Shown in pieces: positions 1 through 10,547 of a stretch of DNA of 64,000 nt; the stretch's first letter is position 1, and each line of letters starts with the position of its first letter. The position numbers were made by a program, and so were the translations under genes. The notes beneath the pieces are model-generated. The model made no database searches. It saw only the letters and a program-made list of their open reading frames with translations, and was not told the DNA's origin. Origin of the DNA: Baylisascaris procyonis (Eukaryota; Nematoda; Chromadorea; Rhabditida; Ascarididae); the NCBI GenBank assembly GCA_037389465.1, contig JAZARR010000080.1:1426001-1490000 (forward strand). Reading direction: 5' to 3'.

Positions 1-931
1 ATGCTCATGGTTCTATTAGGCCAAATCACAATCTCATGAAGTCCCACTATTTCAATTACTGCTAAAAGATTGGAACTTAATTTCGAAATAGCGCAGGTAA
101 ATTCTGCTCAGCTGAATGTTCCATTTGTATATTATAAGAATAAACGAATGGAGATAAAAACAAACCGCCGGCGATAGGTTTAAAGTACTCATAACTCGTG
201 TTTGCACTGCATCACATAATCTGCTACAGTATTCGTTTTTCCAATTTGTTAATGCCGCTGGCGAACTGCCAGCTTTCTCCTACAATCAATGCTCGAATTT
301 TTCATCTCGTGGAAGAGTGAAAAACAAAACTAAATTTTTTCATGGAAAACTAAATTTTTTCCTCCTCTTTCTATGATTTAATAAGATCTCGTTTTGTTTG
401 TTTGTTTTTTGAAGCAAATATGTAAATTAATAATGAGCTGATAAAATTGGATAATTGAATAAGACAAAGTTAAACAATTAGAGAGTCCAACGAAGAACCG
501 TTTATCGATAAAGTTCCCAGTATAGTTGTATTTTTCATAAATCATTCATCTAATATAGAATAAAACCGAAGCTAAAAATTCGGTCAAATATTTACATAGC
601 AAAACTCAACTGAGAGCGGTTAGTTGATATTCAAAGCAGTAACTTTCATATAAGCACTACTACTTCCAAAAATTTAATAACACAAAGCTTTATCGAGGTG
701 CAAACTACTACTAATATCTTATGTAATAATTTTTATCAAATATTTACAATTCTTCGCTGGAATATATTTACGGAAATAAAAATTATCATTTTGTCTGGTT
801 TAATATTTCAAAAAATAAAGTGATTTCAAAATAATTTGCAGCACGCCACTTTCTAGTAGTACGTAACTTTGTAGTAGTAAAATGAGACAATTAATTCTAG
901 GGTAAAGTGAAAAACGCAAAAATAACTGTAC
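1..931. other. AT-rich stretch with no recognised gene
   Basis: I see no exon with a convincing acceptor, donor and coding composition on either strand. It may hold the 3' end of the minus-strand gene candidate that begins to its right, or plain intergenic DNA. Confidence 0.4.
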
Positions 932-3182
932 CATATGAGCAAGCAGAACGTGTAAAAAATCTTCATCTTCCTCACGCAAATATTCTCCTATAGCACATTG
1001 TGCACATACGCGAAGTATTCGTTCGGATGGCAAAAGTATCTCCATATATCGATCCGTTGATGAACCTTCAAGTTTTATTATCATTTATGAATAAAAACAA
1101 TGAAAATACAACAAGAGGTATAAGTACTGCTTTTATAGAAATAGCCTGTGCGAAATAAATAAGTTACCCGTTAGAGAATAAATAAATCGTGCTGTTAGGA
1201 TAGAATAAACAACGCGATCCATATATGGGTGAAGTGGAAAGAATCCACGGGTTTCACGATGCGAAGTACTGATAACCTCCTTCAGATGTAAGATTCTGAG
1301 GGATGATATGATTTTACTTTTTTATAAAAAGCACAAATGCTGCGAATGATGGGCCACCTTCTTAGAGTTCGACTATAGGGCCACCTTCTTAGAGTTCGAC
1401 TATAAAAGCACCTCAGCAATAATATAAAAAACAACAAAAATATCTGTGAGGAGAAATAAATTATGCTAAAATTTTACGCTCTCAAATCGTATATGAAAAT
1501 ACAGGGAAATTACGCGTAAAATTTCGCAAGAAGGTGTAAAAATATTTCCCACTTATTTGTGCTACAAAGCCAAAAGATTTTTCTGATACGATCGCTATTC
1601 AAGAAGCAGTCTTCATCACCTTATTTTCAACAAAGCACGCCGCAGAAAACGAAGTTAAACTAGTAAAAGATATTCAGACAAATATCAGTTTTATTAAAAT
1701 AGTTTCCATGAAAATATCATTTGCATATATGGAAATGAATGCTTATCACTGTGCTCTAAATCCGCCCTCTCACTTAGTCACCTAGTTGTTAAGCCCGTTG
1801 ATCAACGTAGCAAACGGTACCTGAACAAGCTCCCCACCCATTCAACATCAAATTCAATAACTTATTTTTGGCCAAAATTTGTGGAGAATGTCCGACCATA
1901 ATCTGCGAAAGATATCTGGCCAAAACTTGTGACAATCAAAAGTTTCACTTGCTTTTTTACGTATCCTTGCCGAAAAATTATGCAAAAATCATGCAAGCGT
2001 GTATACGTTCATGTATGTTTGTCTGTCCACTTTAGAATTAAGAAATATTGCAGCTAAAGTAAAAGGATTTAGAGGATATACCGCGCATCGTGGGCGACAC
2101 AACGCCAACTCTTCAGTTGATCCATTATTATCAAAAAAGGTTTATGGACTTTACTTAAAATCGTTTCTACGATTGGGTAGTTGGGATAACGCTAGCATAT
2201 TCTATATTTACCGAAGATTTCAGAAAGTGACTAGGCCGATCAGGTGGAATGAAAAAAATGGATTGTCTCAGAACCTCAGGCATTTTTCTCCACTCGTACT
2301 TTAGCAGAGGAAGGCATTAAAAGTCATACTCGTAAGAATTCTTTTAGCAAAACTTTATGTGAGAAATTAAAGTTCAGTTTGAAGATGATTTCGCCTTGAA
2401 AGCCCTAGTGAATATTTAATTTTTTATGGAGAATAATACGCAAAAAAACATCAAAAAATATCATCTTAATATTACAAACCGGAACTCATATCGAATTTAT
2501 TGGCATACCTATAAGTGAAAGGAAATGCAGGCCAAAATGAGCCAAATCCATCTGCCATTTTTCCGATGCCGAATCGCTGAGATATTTCCAAAGATCGGAG
2601 CCCAAATCTTCACCGAACCTCTCCTTCAAAAATTTTTTTGCTCCACTATCCAATTATAACAAATTAAATGAATGAAACTGCGCTCGAATGTGGAGGTTCG
2701 AACATTCTTCATTGCTAAAACCACCTATGCAATGTAAATCTTTACTTATTTGGCCGTACACCGCAAGTCTTAACCTGTGGCACTTGTAAGATGCATAGTC
2801 TTCTACACATTCCAAATGCATCACCTCCAAAATTAGTTTCATTCGCAAAATTTTTGTCCTCAAAGATATCTAATAAGTGATAGGAAGGGGAGGGGCGGCA
2901 AGAGGGGCATTGGTGTCACAGAAAGGAATAAAGGCCCATATTCGTTTATCCACCTCTTGGCTGAAAGGAACAGCAGGTTGCTTCTGCGGGAAGTATGCCT
3001 GCGATTCAAACTATCAACTTGTGAGCTACTCGATACTAGTGAAATAGCCCGATGAAGTTCCCACTTCACAGCATGTTTGCAAAGGCTGGGCGATATCTAC
3101 AAGGGAAAAAACTGCTAGAACAGCTCGACCTATTTTTTACCTCGCAACGTTGAATTCCTGGAATGAAAATCTTTGCGTATTT
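932..3182 (-). CDS. unidentified multi-exon gene (partial, 5' and 3' ends not found)
   Basis: Five exon-like segments join in phase on the minus strand: 3182-3141, 3096-2920, 2869-2775, 2645-2509 and 1065-1010 (or to 932). Introns of 44, 50 and 129 bp separate the first four; a long gap precedes the last. The best support is the strong acceptor before 3096 (a T/C-rich run ending TTGTAG), the long pyrimidine tract before 2869, and codon phase kept across every join. The predicted chain is about 195-220 residues, starts inside the protein, and reads like a soluble helical protein (for example FLKERFGEDLG and DLWKYLSD from 2645-2509, then LPSERILR from the last segment). No start codon, stop codon or family motif was recognised. 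The acceptor of the last segment and the GTGACA donor at 2919 are weak. It could be a diverged gene or a decaying one; the function is unknown. Confidence 0.38.
1351..1404. repeat. 27-bp perfect tandem duplication
   Basis: The unit beginning gggccaccttcttagagttc is present twice, back to back (1351-1377 and 1378-1404), with no mismatch. It lies in the long gap between the last two segments of the minus-strand gene candidate. It is a recent local duplication. Confidence 0.9.
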
Positions 3183-3669
3183 CTGTCAAACAACTTGCTC
3201 ATTGCTTATGCAAATTTTATGGATAAGAAATAAGAGGCTAACAGACTAGCCTACCCTTAATTCATCACCTCATCTTCGGGAATGTATGTCCCATCGAAGA
3301 TGGAAACGATAACGACAATTCATCATAGGTTCAAATTACGATCCCTTAGCAGGCGAATTGTTCGTAAAATTTTTAAACCACATTACTCACTTTTAAAGTA
3401 CATTTCAGCGTTCTTCTTTCACTATTTTTTGTATATAAAGTCCCTCGTTTTCCTCATAAAGACCTCACATTATCCTTCTTTACTTTACCTAAATGGATGG
3501 AATTTCTCTTCTCCTCTCAATGCAAATTACTCACCAAACGCTCGTCCCTCCTTGCCGCATTTAGAACACAATTCAGTATAATGCCCTCTTACTAAACAGC
3601 CTGTGAGTAGCAGGTAACAAACACATTTGTCCTGCTTCAGACATTTCTGAAGCCATCACATAAACTTTT

Positions 3670-4300
3670 TACCCCAGGATAGTCTCCAAGTTCTGCCCAT
3701 GCTCTTCAGTTGCAGAAGCCATGCACTCCCTCCGCATACTGCCCGATACGACCAAAGCTTGCGACAGAGCACATGCAAGACGCTTAACAGTCGCACTCTC
3801 TTTTGCCTGACAGCCGAACGTGTCGCAGCGAAATATTTCGGTCGGGCAGGCAGCCGAAGCGCCGTGCGCTCGTCTATGGACGAACATGAGGGATGGAGGT
3901 GTATGCAACGGGAAGTTGACAGAGCGTTAGTCAGGCAGGGATCGAGGGAGGAAGGCTGGCTGGGCGGGGATGCGAGTGTGGGGCAGCACGGTTGCCGTGA
4001 TAGCCGTGGGAAGGCATCCGGGCAAGGTGAGTGAGTGAGTGACTATAGCGTTGCGCGATGGTGGTGCTGGCCGCCCGGCAGCGATGTTGTATATGTGCGC
4101 ACGTGCAAATCGCACCCGCAACGCGTCCCTTCCCACGGGTAGGGCGTGCGTCGCCCTGCCCACTCTATAATTGCCAAACGCACACGCTCGTCTGCGCGCT
4201 TCCCCCCCTTCTCTTGAGGAGTGTTCCCATTTGCAGCCCGCTGCCCATACACTCTCCACTCATCCCACACTTTATAGGCCCACCTCATATGCGCATTACC
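3670..4300. other. GC-rich island, possible promoter or 5' exon
   Basis: Base composition switches abruptly from AT-rich to GC-rich with many CpG steps for about 600 bp, then back. Several frames are open on both strands because stop codons are scarce in GC-rich DNA, so these ORFs are not evidence of coding. A GTGA microsatellite (4027-4042) directly follows GGGCAAG and could act as a GTGAGT donor on the plus strand. The island lies between the minus-strand candidate gene on its left and the plus-strand Myb/SANT gene on its right, so a shared or bidirectional promoter is one reading; assembly contamination or a captured fragment is another. Confidence 0.35.
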
Positions 4301-5488
4301 CACCCTCTATATTTGGTAAGCTCTTTTCTATTTTTGTTATTTTTATGTCATTCCGCCAACCTTATTGATGCTGAACTATTCATGCTAAAAGGTCATGCTT
4401 CTGAACTGCGTGAAAAAAGAACGAGTGAAAAATATCTATCCCAAACGCACTTATATCATAATTGATCTGACCCACTGCTGCAAATTTTCGAGTAATTCTT
4501 TTACGAGCTGATCTCGATTTCAAAACGTACACAAACTTTGACGGCTGTAGCCGCTTTGACAGATAACTGACCAACTTGCAAATTAATATAAATGATCTTA
4601 TATTGGACATTATATTCGTTAAGTTCCGTAACTCTGTTCATACTAATTCTTGCGATATCACCGGAACGCACCACCTTGCATAAACAGATTTGCAGATGTG
4701 CAAAGAATCTGAAACAGCCCAATAAGTGCAGTTGGAAACTTTTGTGAACGATCCCTACAAGGATTAGTTATCAGGAAACGCAAAGAAAAGACCGTTAATC
4801 CATTCATTTTATATCACACATTCTTCAGTCCAGCATCATTTATGATGGTTCATTCGCAGATTGCTAAGTTAAATCGAAATGGCTTAAATAGCCGCTTGTG
4901 CTCCATAATATATGCTCCAAAGAGCAACATCTCATATCAGTAAGGGCTTAAAGTATACATGGCAGTAATTCTTGCTATTAGGACTATGGACTATATATTT
5001 CTCAAAGAAATATCTTTTCTCGTCTAAGAGACCGATCGAAGTTTATTCGTGCAAACTTTTTGAAAATTCACTTTCGCTATTGTAGAACAAAATCTATTGA
5101 TCATGTCATATATGCAAATGTTTGCAAACATTTGGGCACAGGCCAAAAAATTTTTTAATTCGCTAAAAAAGTAGATTGCGAGAAAAGAAAGTACATCATT
5201 TTACCCGAGTAAAATGAGCTTTTGCTTACCAGGAAACGTCATGTTTATACGTGACTCAAAACTTTCCAAAGAATTCCATTCCAGTGCAATTTTAATACCC
5301 AGGCGTATATTTTGAAACTTTTAAAAATTTAGGTGGAAAAGTTTCTAGTATCGGATTTAATTGATTATATACATCAAAGCTGCTGCATCGGTTCAAACAA
5401 CTACTTTCTTCTAACAATATAACAACTCTATAATTATATGTGTGCGAGATGATGCAATCGAAATGCATCCATACTAATCGTATTTCAG
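4301..5488. other. intergenic stretch upstream of the Myb/SANT gene
   Basis: No exon was recognised. The right end is the likely trans-splice or first-intron acceptor (TATTTCAG ending at 5488) of the plus-strand gene that follows, so this stretch should contain its promoter. No specific motif was identified. Confidence 0.4.
5487..5488 (+). other. probable trans-splice (or 5' UTR) acceptor
   Basis: TATTTCAG ends here, 22 nt before the ATG of the Myb/SANT gene. The short leader is the usual nematode arrangement; a cis-spliced 5' UTR exon cannot be excluded. Confidence 0.55.
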
Positions 5489-5510
5489 CTTATTGTGGCG
5501 CCCTTCTAAC

Positions 5511-8500
5511 ATGGAAGTGGAAGACGAATTACAATTCTGGAAAGAGAGCTTACCGGGAATCTCAGGTTTTTTTACATCTCTAAGCATTCTCTGCGCTTCT
5601 CTAGACAATCCCCGAGAAGAAGTATGGGGTGGAAATGAGGCGAGGAACTGACTTAGGCGAGAAAGGAGAACAATATCAAAATATTCAAGAGATAGTGTTA
5701 CAGTGGTCTTCAGTCAGAAATCATACTATTTACGAGGGTTCGGACGAAATGCAAGCATAGATGATTGGCGCGTCAACTGCAAGAATAGGCATATCCTCGA
5801 AAAAATTTTTCCTCTCTATTCAACTTTAGAGGACCTACCTTACTTTTTTCATTTCAAGAAAGACGAACCGCATCCCCTCGCTCCTTTATACTTTCGAATT
5901 TTCTAATACTGTCTGATCCAATCTATCGTTGAAAATACACTACTTGATATACTGAAATCACGAAAAAAAAAGAATCACATAATCGATAGCGCATCAAACA
6001 TTTAAAAAAGATGAGCAGAACAAAATGCAGACCGTCTGGAATATTACTTTTTAAACGCTGAGTATCCTTAGCGGACCGTTAGGTCAATATATAGCCAAAT
6101 TTAGGCAGGTTGCGCCCATGGACACAACTTATTTGGTAGATTTCACTAAAAATGGCTGCAGAATTTGAACTGCCGAGAACTGGACTGCACATATTATGCA
6201 CTAAATAAGCCTGAAACCATCATTTAAATTCAGGTCATTCCATAATTGCATCTGCAAAGCACACTAAAGCACCGTCGTGTATGTGCATATGTATTGTAAG
6301 GGTGTGTATAGGTGAATCTCCCTGGGAAACCACTCAAATTGGAGGTAGGCGGGTAAGGTGCAAGACGGATAACTCTACCTTATACCAGCATCCATTCTGA
6401 TCTGTCAACGCAGAAAGAGGTTGGAATCATCCTTAAGTATCTAGAAATTCGCATATGTTTCGTTCCCGTTCGAATCGCAAAAAAAAACTTTCATGGAAGA
6501 TTTGCACCGGCGTTTTGAATATGACCTGTGAACCTCACTTTTTGCCGGCAGTCAACGAAAAGGGTTGCTACAGCGAGTGGGATCGCAACAGCGCATGTTA
6601 TGCTTGCTTCCCACTCATATTTCCGTTCTTCACTTTATGGTTACTCATGAAATATTTCAACTTGTGATACTTCCGATCCTCATCTTTCACACTTGTTTAT
6701 GATAATAATAAAGAAACCTACAAAACACTTGAACTGTTTATGAAACTGTTAAACAAAACTACTAGTTCCATTCATTCTCTCAACCTAACGTATTTAAGCA
6801 GGGAAATAATAGAAATTTTCGTTTGAGAGAATGAAAATTTGAATGAAGCTGCATATAACTGGTAGAATCCTAAAGCCTATTTTGTAAATGTTTAGAGAAA
6901 TTGTTTCCGCGTGCCGAAGTCATCGAACAGCCGATGAAAAGGACGAAACGCAAACCCAATTTCACGGCACCTGAGAGAATGCACTTAGCACGAGCTTATG
7001 TTGAGAATATCGAAGAATACAACAGAGTAAGTGAAGTAATAACAATAAGAAAACAATATACTTCAAGTGTTATTATGCGTTATTGAATCTTATTGAAATC
7101 TTCAAGCTGACTGGAATTCAAAAGAAAAAAGGAAAAAAACCCGCTAAAAACAGAAAATGACAGTAAAATGTCCCTAAATGCTTGTGTATTTAAACAATTT
7201 TTATAATACAAGGTCAATAGCCTCTCACAGGTTGATGATCATAATGAAAACTGTTCGAGTCAATTAACGACATAATCCGTCTGCCCTTTTTTAGTGGCTT
7301 GTGAATAAATCTGCAGCTTGCAAGATCTAGGCCCAAGAAGCTTATATTCTTTGAAGCTTAATTTTCCATTCTTTTATTTCTACACAACTCATTTTTGAAA
7401 ATTCGTTTGCACATACTTTTTAATACAGTATAGAGCAAAAATTTCATCTCATTTTTTCAAAGTTTGCGAGGCTAATAGTAGAGCAAAAATTCTACAACTT
7501 CGAATAATCTTCCTTACTTACTACATTCGACGGGATTTACTTGAAATTTTAAAACAAATTTTGAGCTGAAGGCTTTTATTAGTGACTATACGATTGACGG
7601 TCAATTATTATGAACGTCAGGGATTCACATCAGCAACGCGAGGCGATGCAAAACACGGAAGACAACGTTTGCTGGAGAAATGGGCCGCTGAATTGACGGC
7701 ATTTGGTGTTGTTGAGAGGACTACCGTTGAAGTGGAGCAAAAATTGAGGTGAGTGAGCCTTCATCATACAAATCGAATGGCTGTCACTAATAGCGGTAAA
7801 CCAAATATGATCGTAAAACAGTTGAAATATCCGGAAAAGAGGAGTGCGTTGTTATTTTTAGCGCCACTACAACCCCCTCCCCCCTCCAGTTTTATTTTCA
7901 GCTCCACTACAACCCTCCTCCCTCCAATTCTATTTTCAGCACCACTACAACCCCCCTCCAATTTTTTCGTTTTTTGTAATTGGCAACTACATTTGCATCG
8001 AACAGAATTTTTTTCGAAACACGAAACCAGACTTGCAATAATCCCAGCTGGTCATAATAAAAAACAAGAAAAAGAACGATAGTGTAGCCATCATATTGGT
8101 GACAAACTTGAGACTCGAATATCTGAAATATTGGAGTAAGAAATTTGAAATAGAGAACTCGAAGACGATCCTCCGAATCCCAGAATGGGGAAAAAATCTG
8201 AAAGAGACTTGAGCAGGTTCCGTCAGTTTCAGCATTCAGCACCTAGGTGGATCAAAAACAACTGCGTATTATAATGAAAATCATAATAATAATCAACGGA
8301 CACATTTTTGTTTCTAAAATGCATTTAGACAGTTTTATGACAACATTACTATCAACGATCACAAATAACATCGCAATATAAAGTGAAACAAAATGCGGGT
8401 AACACAAAGAATGCAACAAAAAAGGATAGTATGGAACTTTTACCTCTCGCGGATCCACTCGAAAAACTTTCTAGCTGTGTATCCCTAAACAAGAGGGTCT

Positions 8501-9700
8501 CATAATAAAGATTTGCTCATTCAGGGATTACATGAAGAAGATTATTGGAAATAGCCGACGACCACATAAACGGCCACTAAGTCCGGCTGCTGAACTATTG
8601 AGTACAGTCATTCCACAATGCTCAAGTACCAATGCTGATGAATCGAGCCCGGCGAGTGATCCACAAACCGAATATGCCGATTTCCTTTTACGACAACATC
8701 GCGCTACATCAAACGACTCATTTGAAAACAGGTACATCCCTTACCTAACTTATTATTCTCGCATTTTGGTCAGCTGTCAACAAGCATTGTGCAGTTAATT
8801 CTTCTCGCTTAAAAACGATATTTATTTTTACTGCATCAAAAGAGGTGCAATTTATGTGAGAAAGAGGAAAGCACATTGAAAAAAATTTAAACGATTATGT
8901 GAAAATGACTGAGAAAAATTAAAAACTGAATTCGCAAGGGTATAGAACGGATAGAGATACAAATAAACATTGAAAGCAAATCACTATTTCTTCTCAATAA
9001 TGAAAAGGAGAAAGCACATATTACTCCTAATGGCTTTCATAATTACATTACGGATTGAGCCTGGACGTATTGCATTGCGTCTGCATTGAAATGCTGAAGT
9101 CTGGCTTACTTTCTAAAACACCATCTAAAAATGCGATTATTTTAAATTTAGATGTTCCGCTTTCATAACCAGCAGTGCCAATTTACTAATTGAAAACTGC
9201 CAACTTTTGCCATTTTCATGCTATGTAATTAGTACGGTCTCATGAATATTTTAGTACACCGTAGAATATAGTTCAATATACTCCAATATTGCTCTATTCT
9301 ATTCTCTGATGTTCTTTCCTAGCTGTTCCTTACTTCCCATGAGGGGCAATAAATTCGTAATCCTAGGCGAAGTCTGAACTAGAGATACTAAAAGAATTGC
9401 GTTTGTAGTATTGCTGAACCGGAATGCACACCTGGACCGGCAATCGATCTAACAACAGTACACATCAATGACACGACGCGTATGCAGCGTGCTATCCTCG
9501 CACAACAGCTTGAGAATGCTCGCGCAGAACACACACTCAAACTTATTGCGATCGAAAATGCACGAATTGACCAGAAATTGAAGCAGATTGAGCTCGAGAA
9601 AAAGCGACTTGAACTTGAGGCACTTCGCCATCGACAACGCGCTCTCATTCAAACCACTGGATCAATCCATGAAACACGATTCAAAGTTGAAAACAGTTAA
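5511..9700 (+). CDS. Myb/SANT-like (zeste-type) DNA-binding protein
   Basis: Predicted nuclear DNA-binding protein of 270 residues from five exons: 5511-5565, 6896-7026, 7621-7748, 8525-8731 and 9409-9700. Every join keeps phase and uses AG acceptors and GT donors. The ATG at 5511 follows a TATTTCAG acceptor (exon start 5489) by 22 nt, typical of a trans-spliced nematode leader. Residues 39-113 match the Myb/SANT-like fold: a first helix (FTAPERMHLARAYVENIEEY), a central Trp at 83 in LLEKWAAEL, the link FGVVERTTVEVEQKL, then a basic helix ending MKKI. This is the Myb_DNA-bind_5 or regulatory-protein-zeste pattern of established families. Residues 114-197 are a low-complexity linker rich in Pro/Ser, starting with a basic patch (RRPHKRP). 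Residues 198-255 form an uninterrupted Arg/Glu/Leu coiled coil, probably for self-association. Targets are unknown. Similar domains occur in transposon-derived proteins, so domestication is possible. Confidence 0.88.
7851..7962. repeat. three imperfect ~38-bp C-rich tandem copies
   Basis: Three copies of a unit with a TTATTTTCAG-like start, CACTACAACC and a C/T tract lie in the third intron of the Myb/SANT gene. Two copies carry a TATTTTCAG string that mimics a 3' splice site ahead of the true acceptor at 8524. Confidence 0.75.
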
Positions 9701-10347
9701 GAAATATGGAGCTAAGTGCCTCAAATAACGCTACGGTTCAAGAAAGCATCATATAAGTGCCAAAGTGGCCAAAACTGGACCTCTCACACTCTATCAATAA
9801 TTTCTAACAAAAAAGAGATTGAGGATATCCAGATCCGATCACACCGCCAAAATCACAATAACTGCAGTCATTCATGTGATCGAAGCAATGAATTTGAATG
9901 TCGCCAAACTTCATTTGGAAGAAATTTTCAAGAGACATATAACCCCAAAGATTTTATTCGAGTTTGTACCGTAAACATGCATGAAGGTATCATCTGTAAA
10001 ATTCTCCATTCCGAAAACCATCGGATAAGACGAGATTTATTTCAATTTTTTAAGATTATTTCAAATAATTCAACATTCGGTTGAGACAAAAATTATTCGC
10101 GAGAAACGGTCAACAGTATCAAATGAACGTTTTCCTGTGTATTTCTTTTCCACCTTTTCTTTGACATCCAATGCCACTATCCGCTTTATCTGTATATTGC
10201 AGTTCTGTTTTGTTCTCAGCAATTTTTCACTTTCTTCTTTTCTGTACTTTTTTCCGTTCTCTTCATTCCTAACTTTTCGTGTGATATATTCCGCTTATAG
10301 CGTTAAGTGGTGAATAAAGCTTCAATAAACAAAAAAAAAAAAAAAAC
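9701..10347 (+). other. 3' UTR and polyadenylation region of the Myb/SANT gene
   Basis: Two AATAAA hexamers (10313-10318 and 10324-10329) follow the stop codon by about 610 nt, and an A-tract starts at 10331. A 122-codon open frame (9716-10084) lies in the UTR, but it has a GTG rather than an ATG at its start and no recognised domain, so I do not call it a gene. Confidence 0.55.
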
Positions 10348-10547
10348 AAGTTTCTCTGCATTAACCAATATCATCAGCACGATTATAATGTTGGTCTGCT
10401 CGGCAACAGGTCAAATTCAGGTCAAATATTTATCTAATGGCAGGCTTAATTGCAGTGAATTCTATTGATGTAAAAGGGAACATCGAAGCATATGAAACTA
10501 TGTTCTCCCAAGTCAGCGGAAGTTAACCTGTTGCGGTAAATCTAACT

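Noticed and set aside
3699..4465. Several overlapping ORFs on both strands up to 135 codons
   Set aside because: They fall in the GC-rich island where stops are rare; composition is Arg/Ala/Pro-rich in all frames and no start or splice context singles one out.
6461..6480. B-box-like GTTCGAATC
   Set aside because: No T-stem complement and no A-box at the right spacing.
6455..6667. 70-codon plus-strand ORF with Cys-rich and hydrophobic parts
   Set aside because: It lies in intron 1 of the Myb/SANT gene, whose flanking exons join in phase without it, and it lacks an acceptor.
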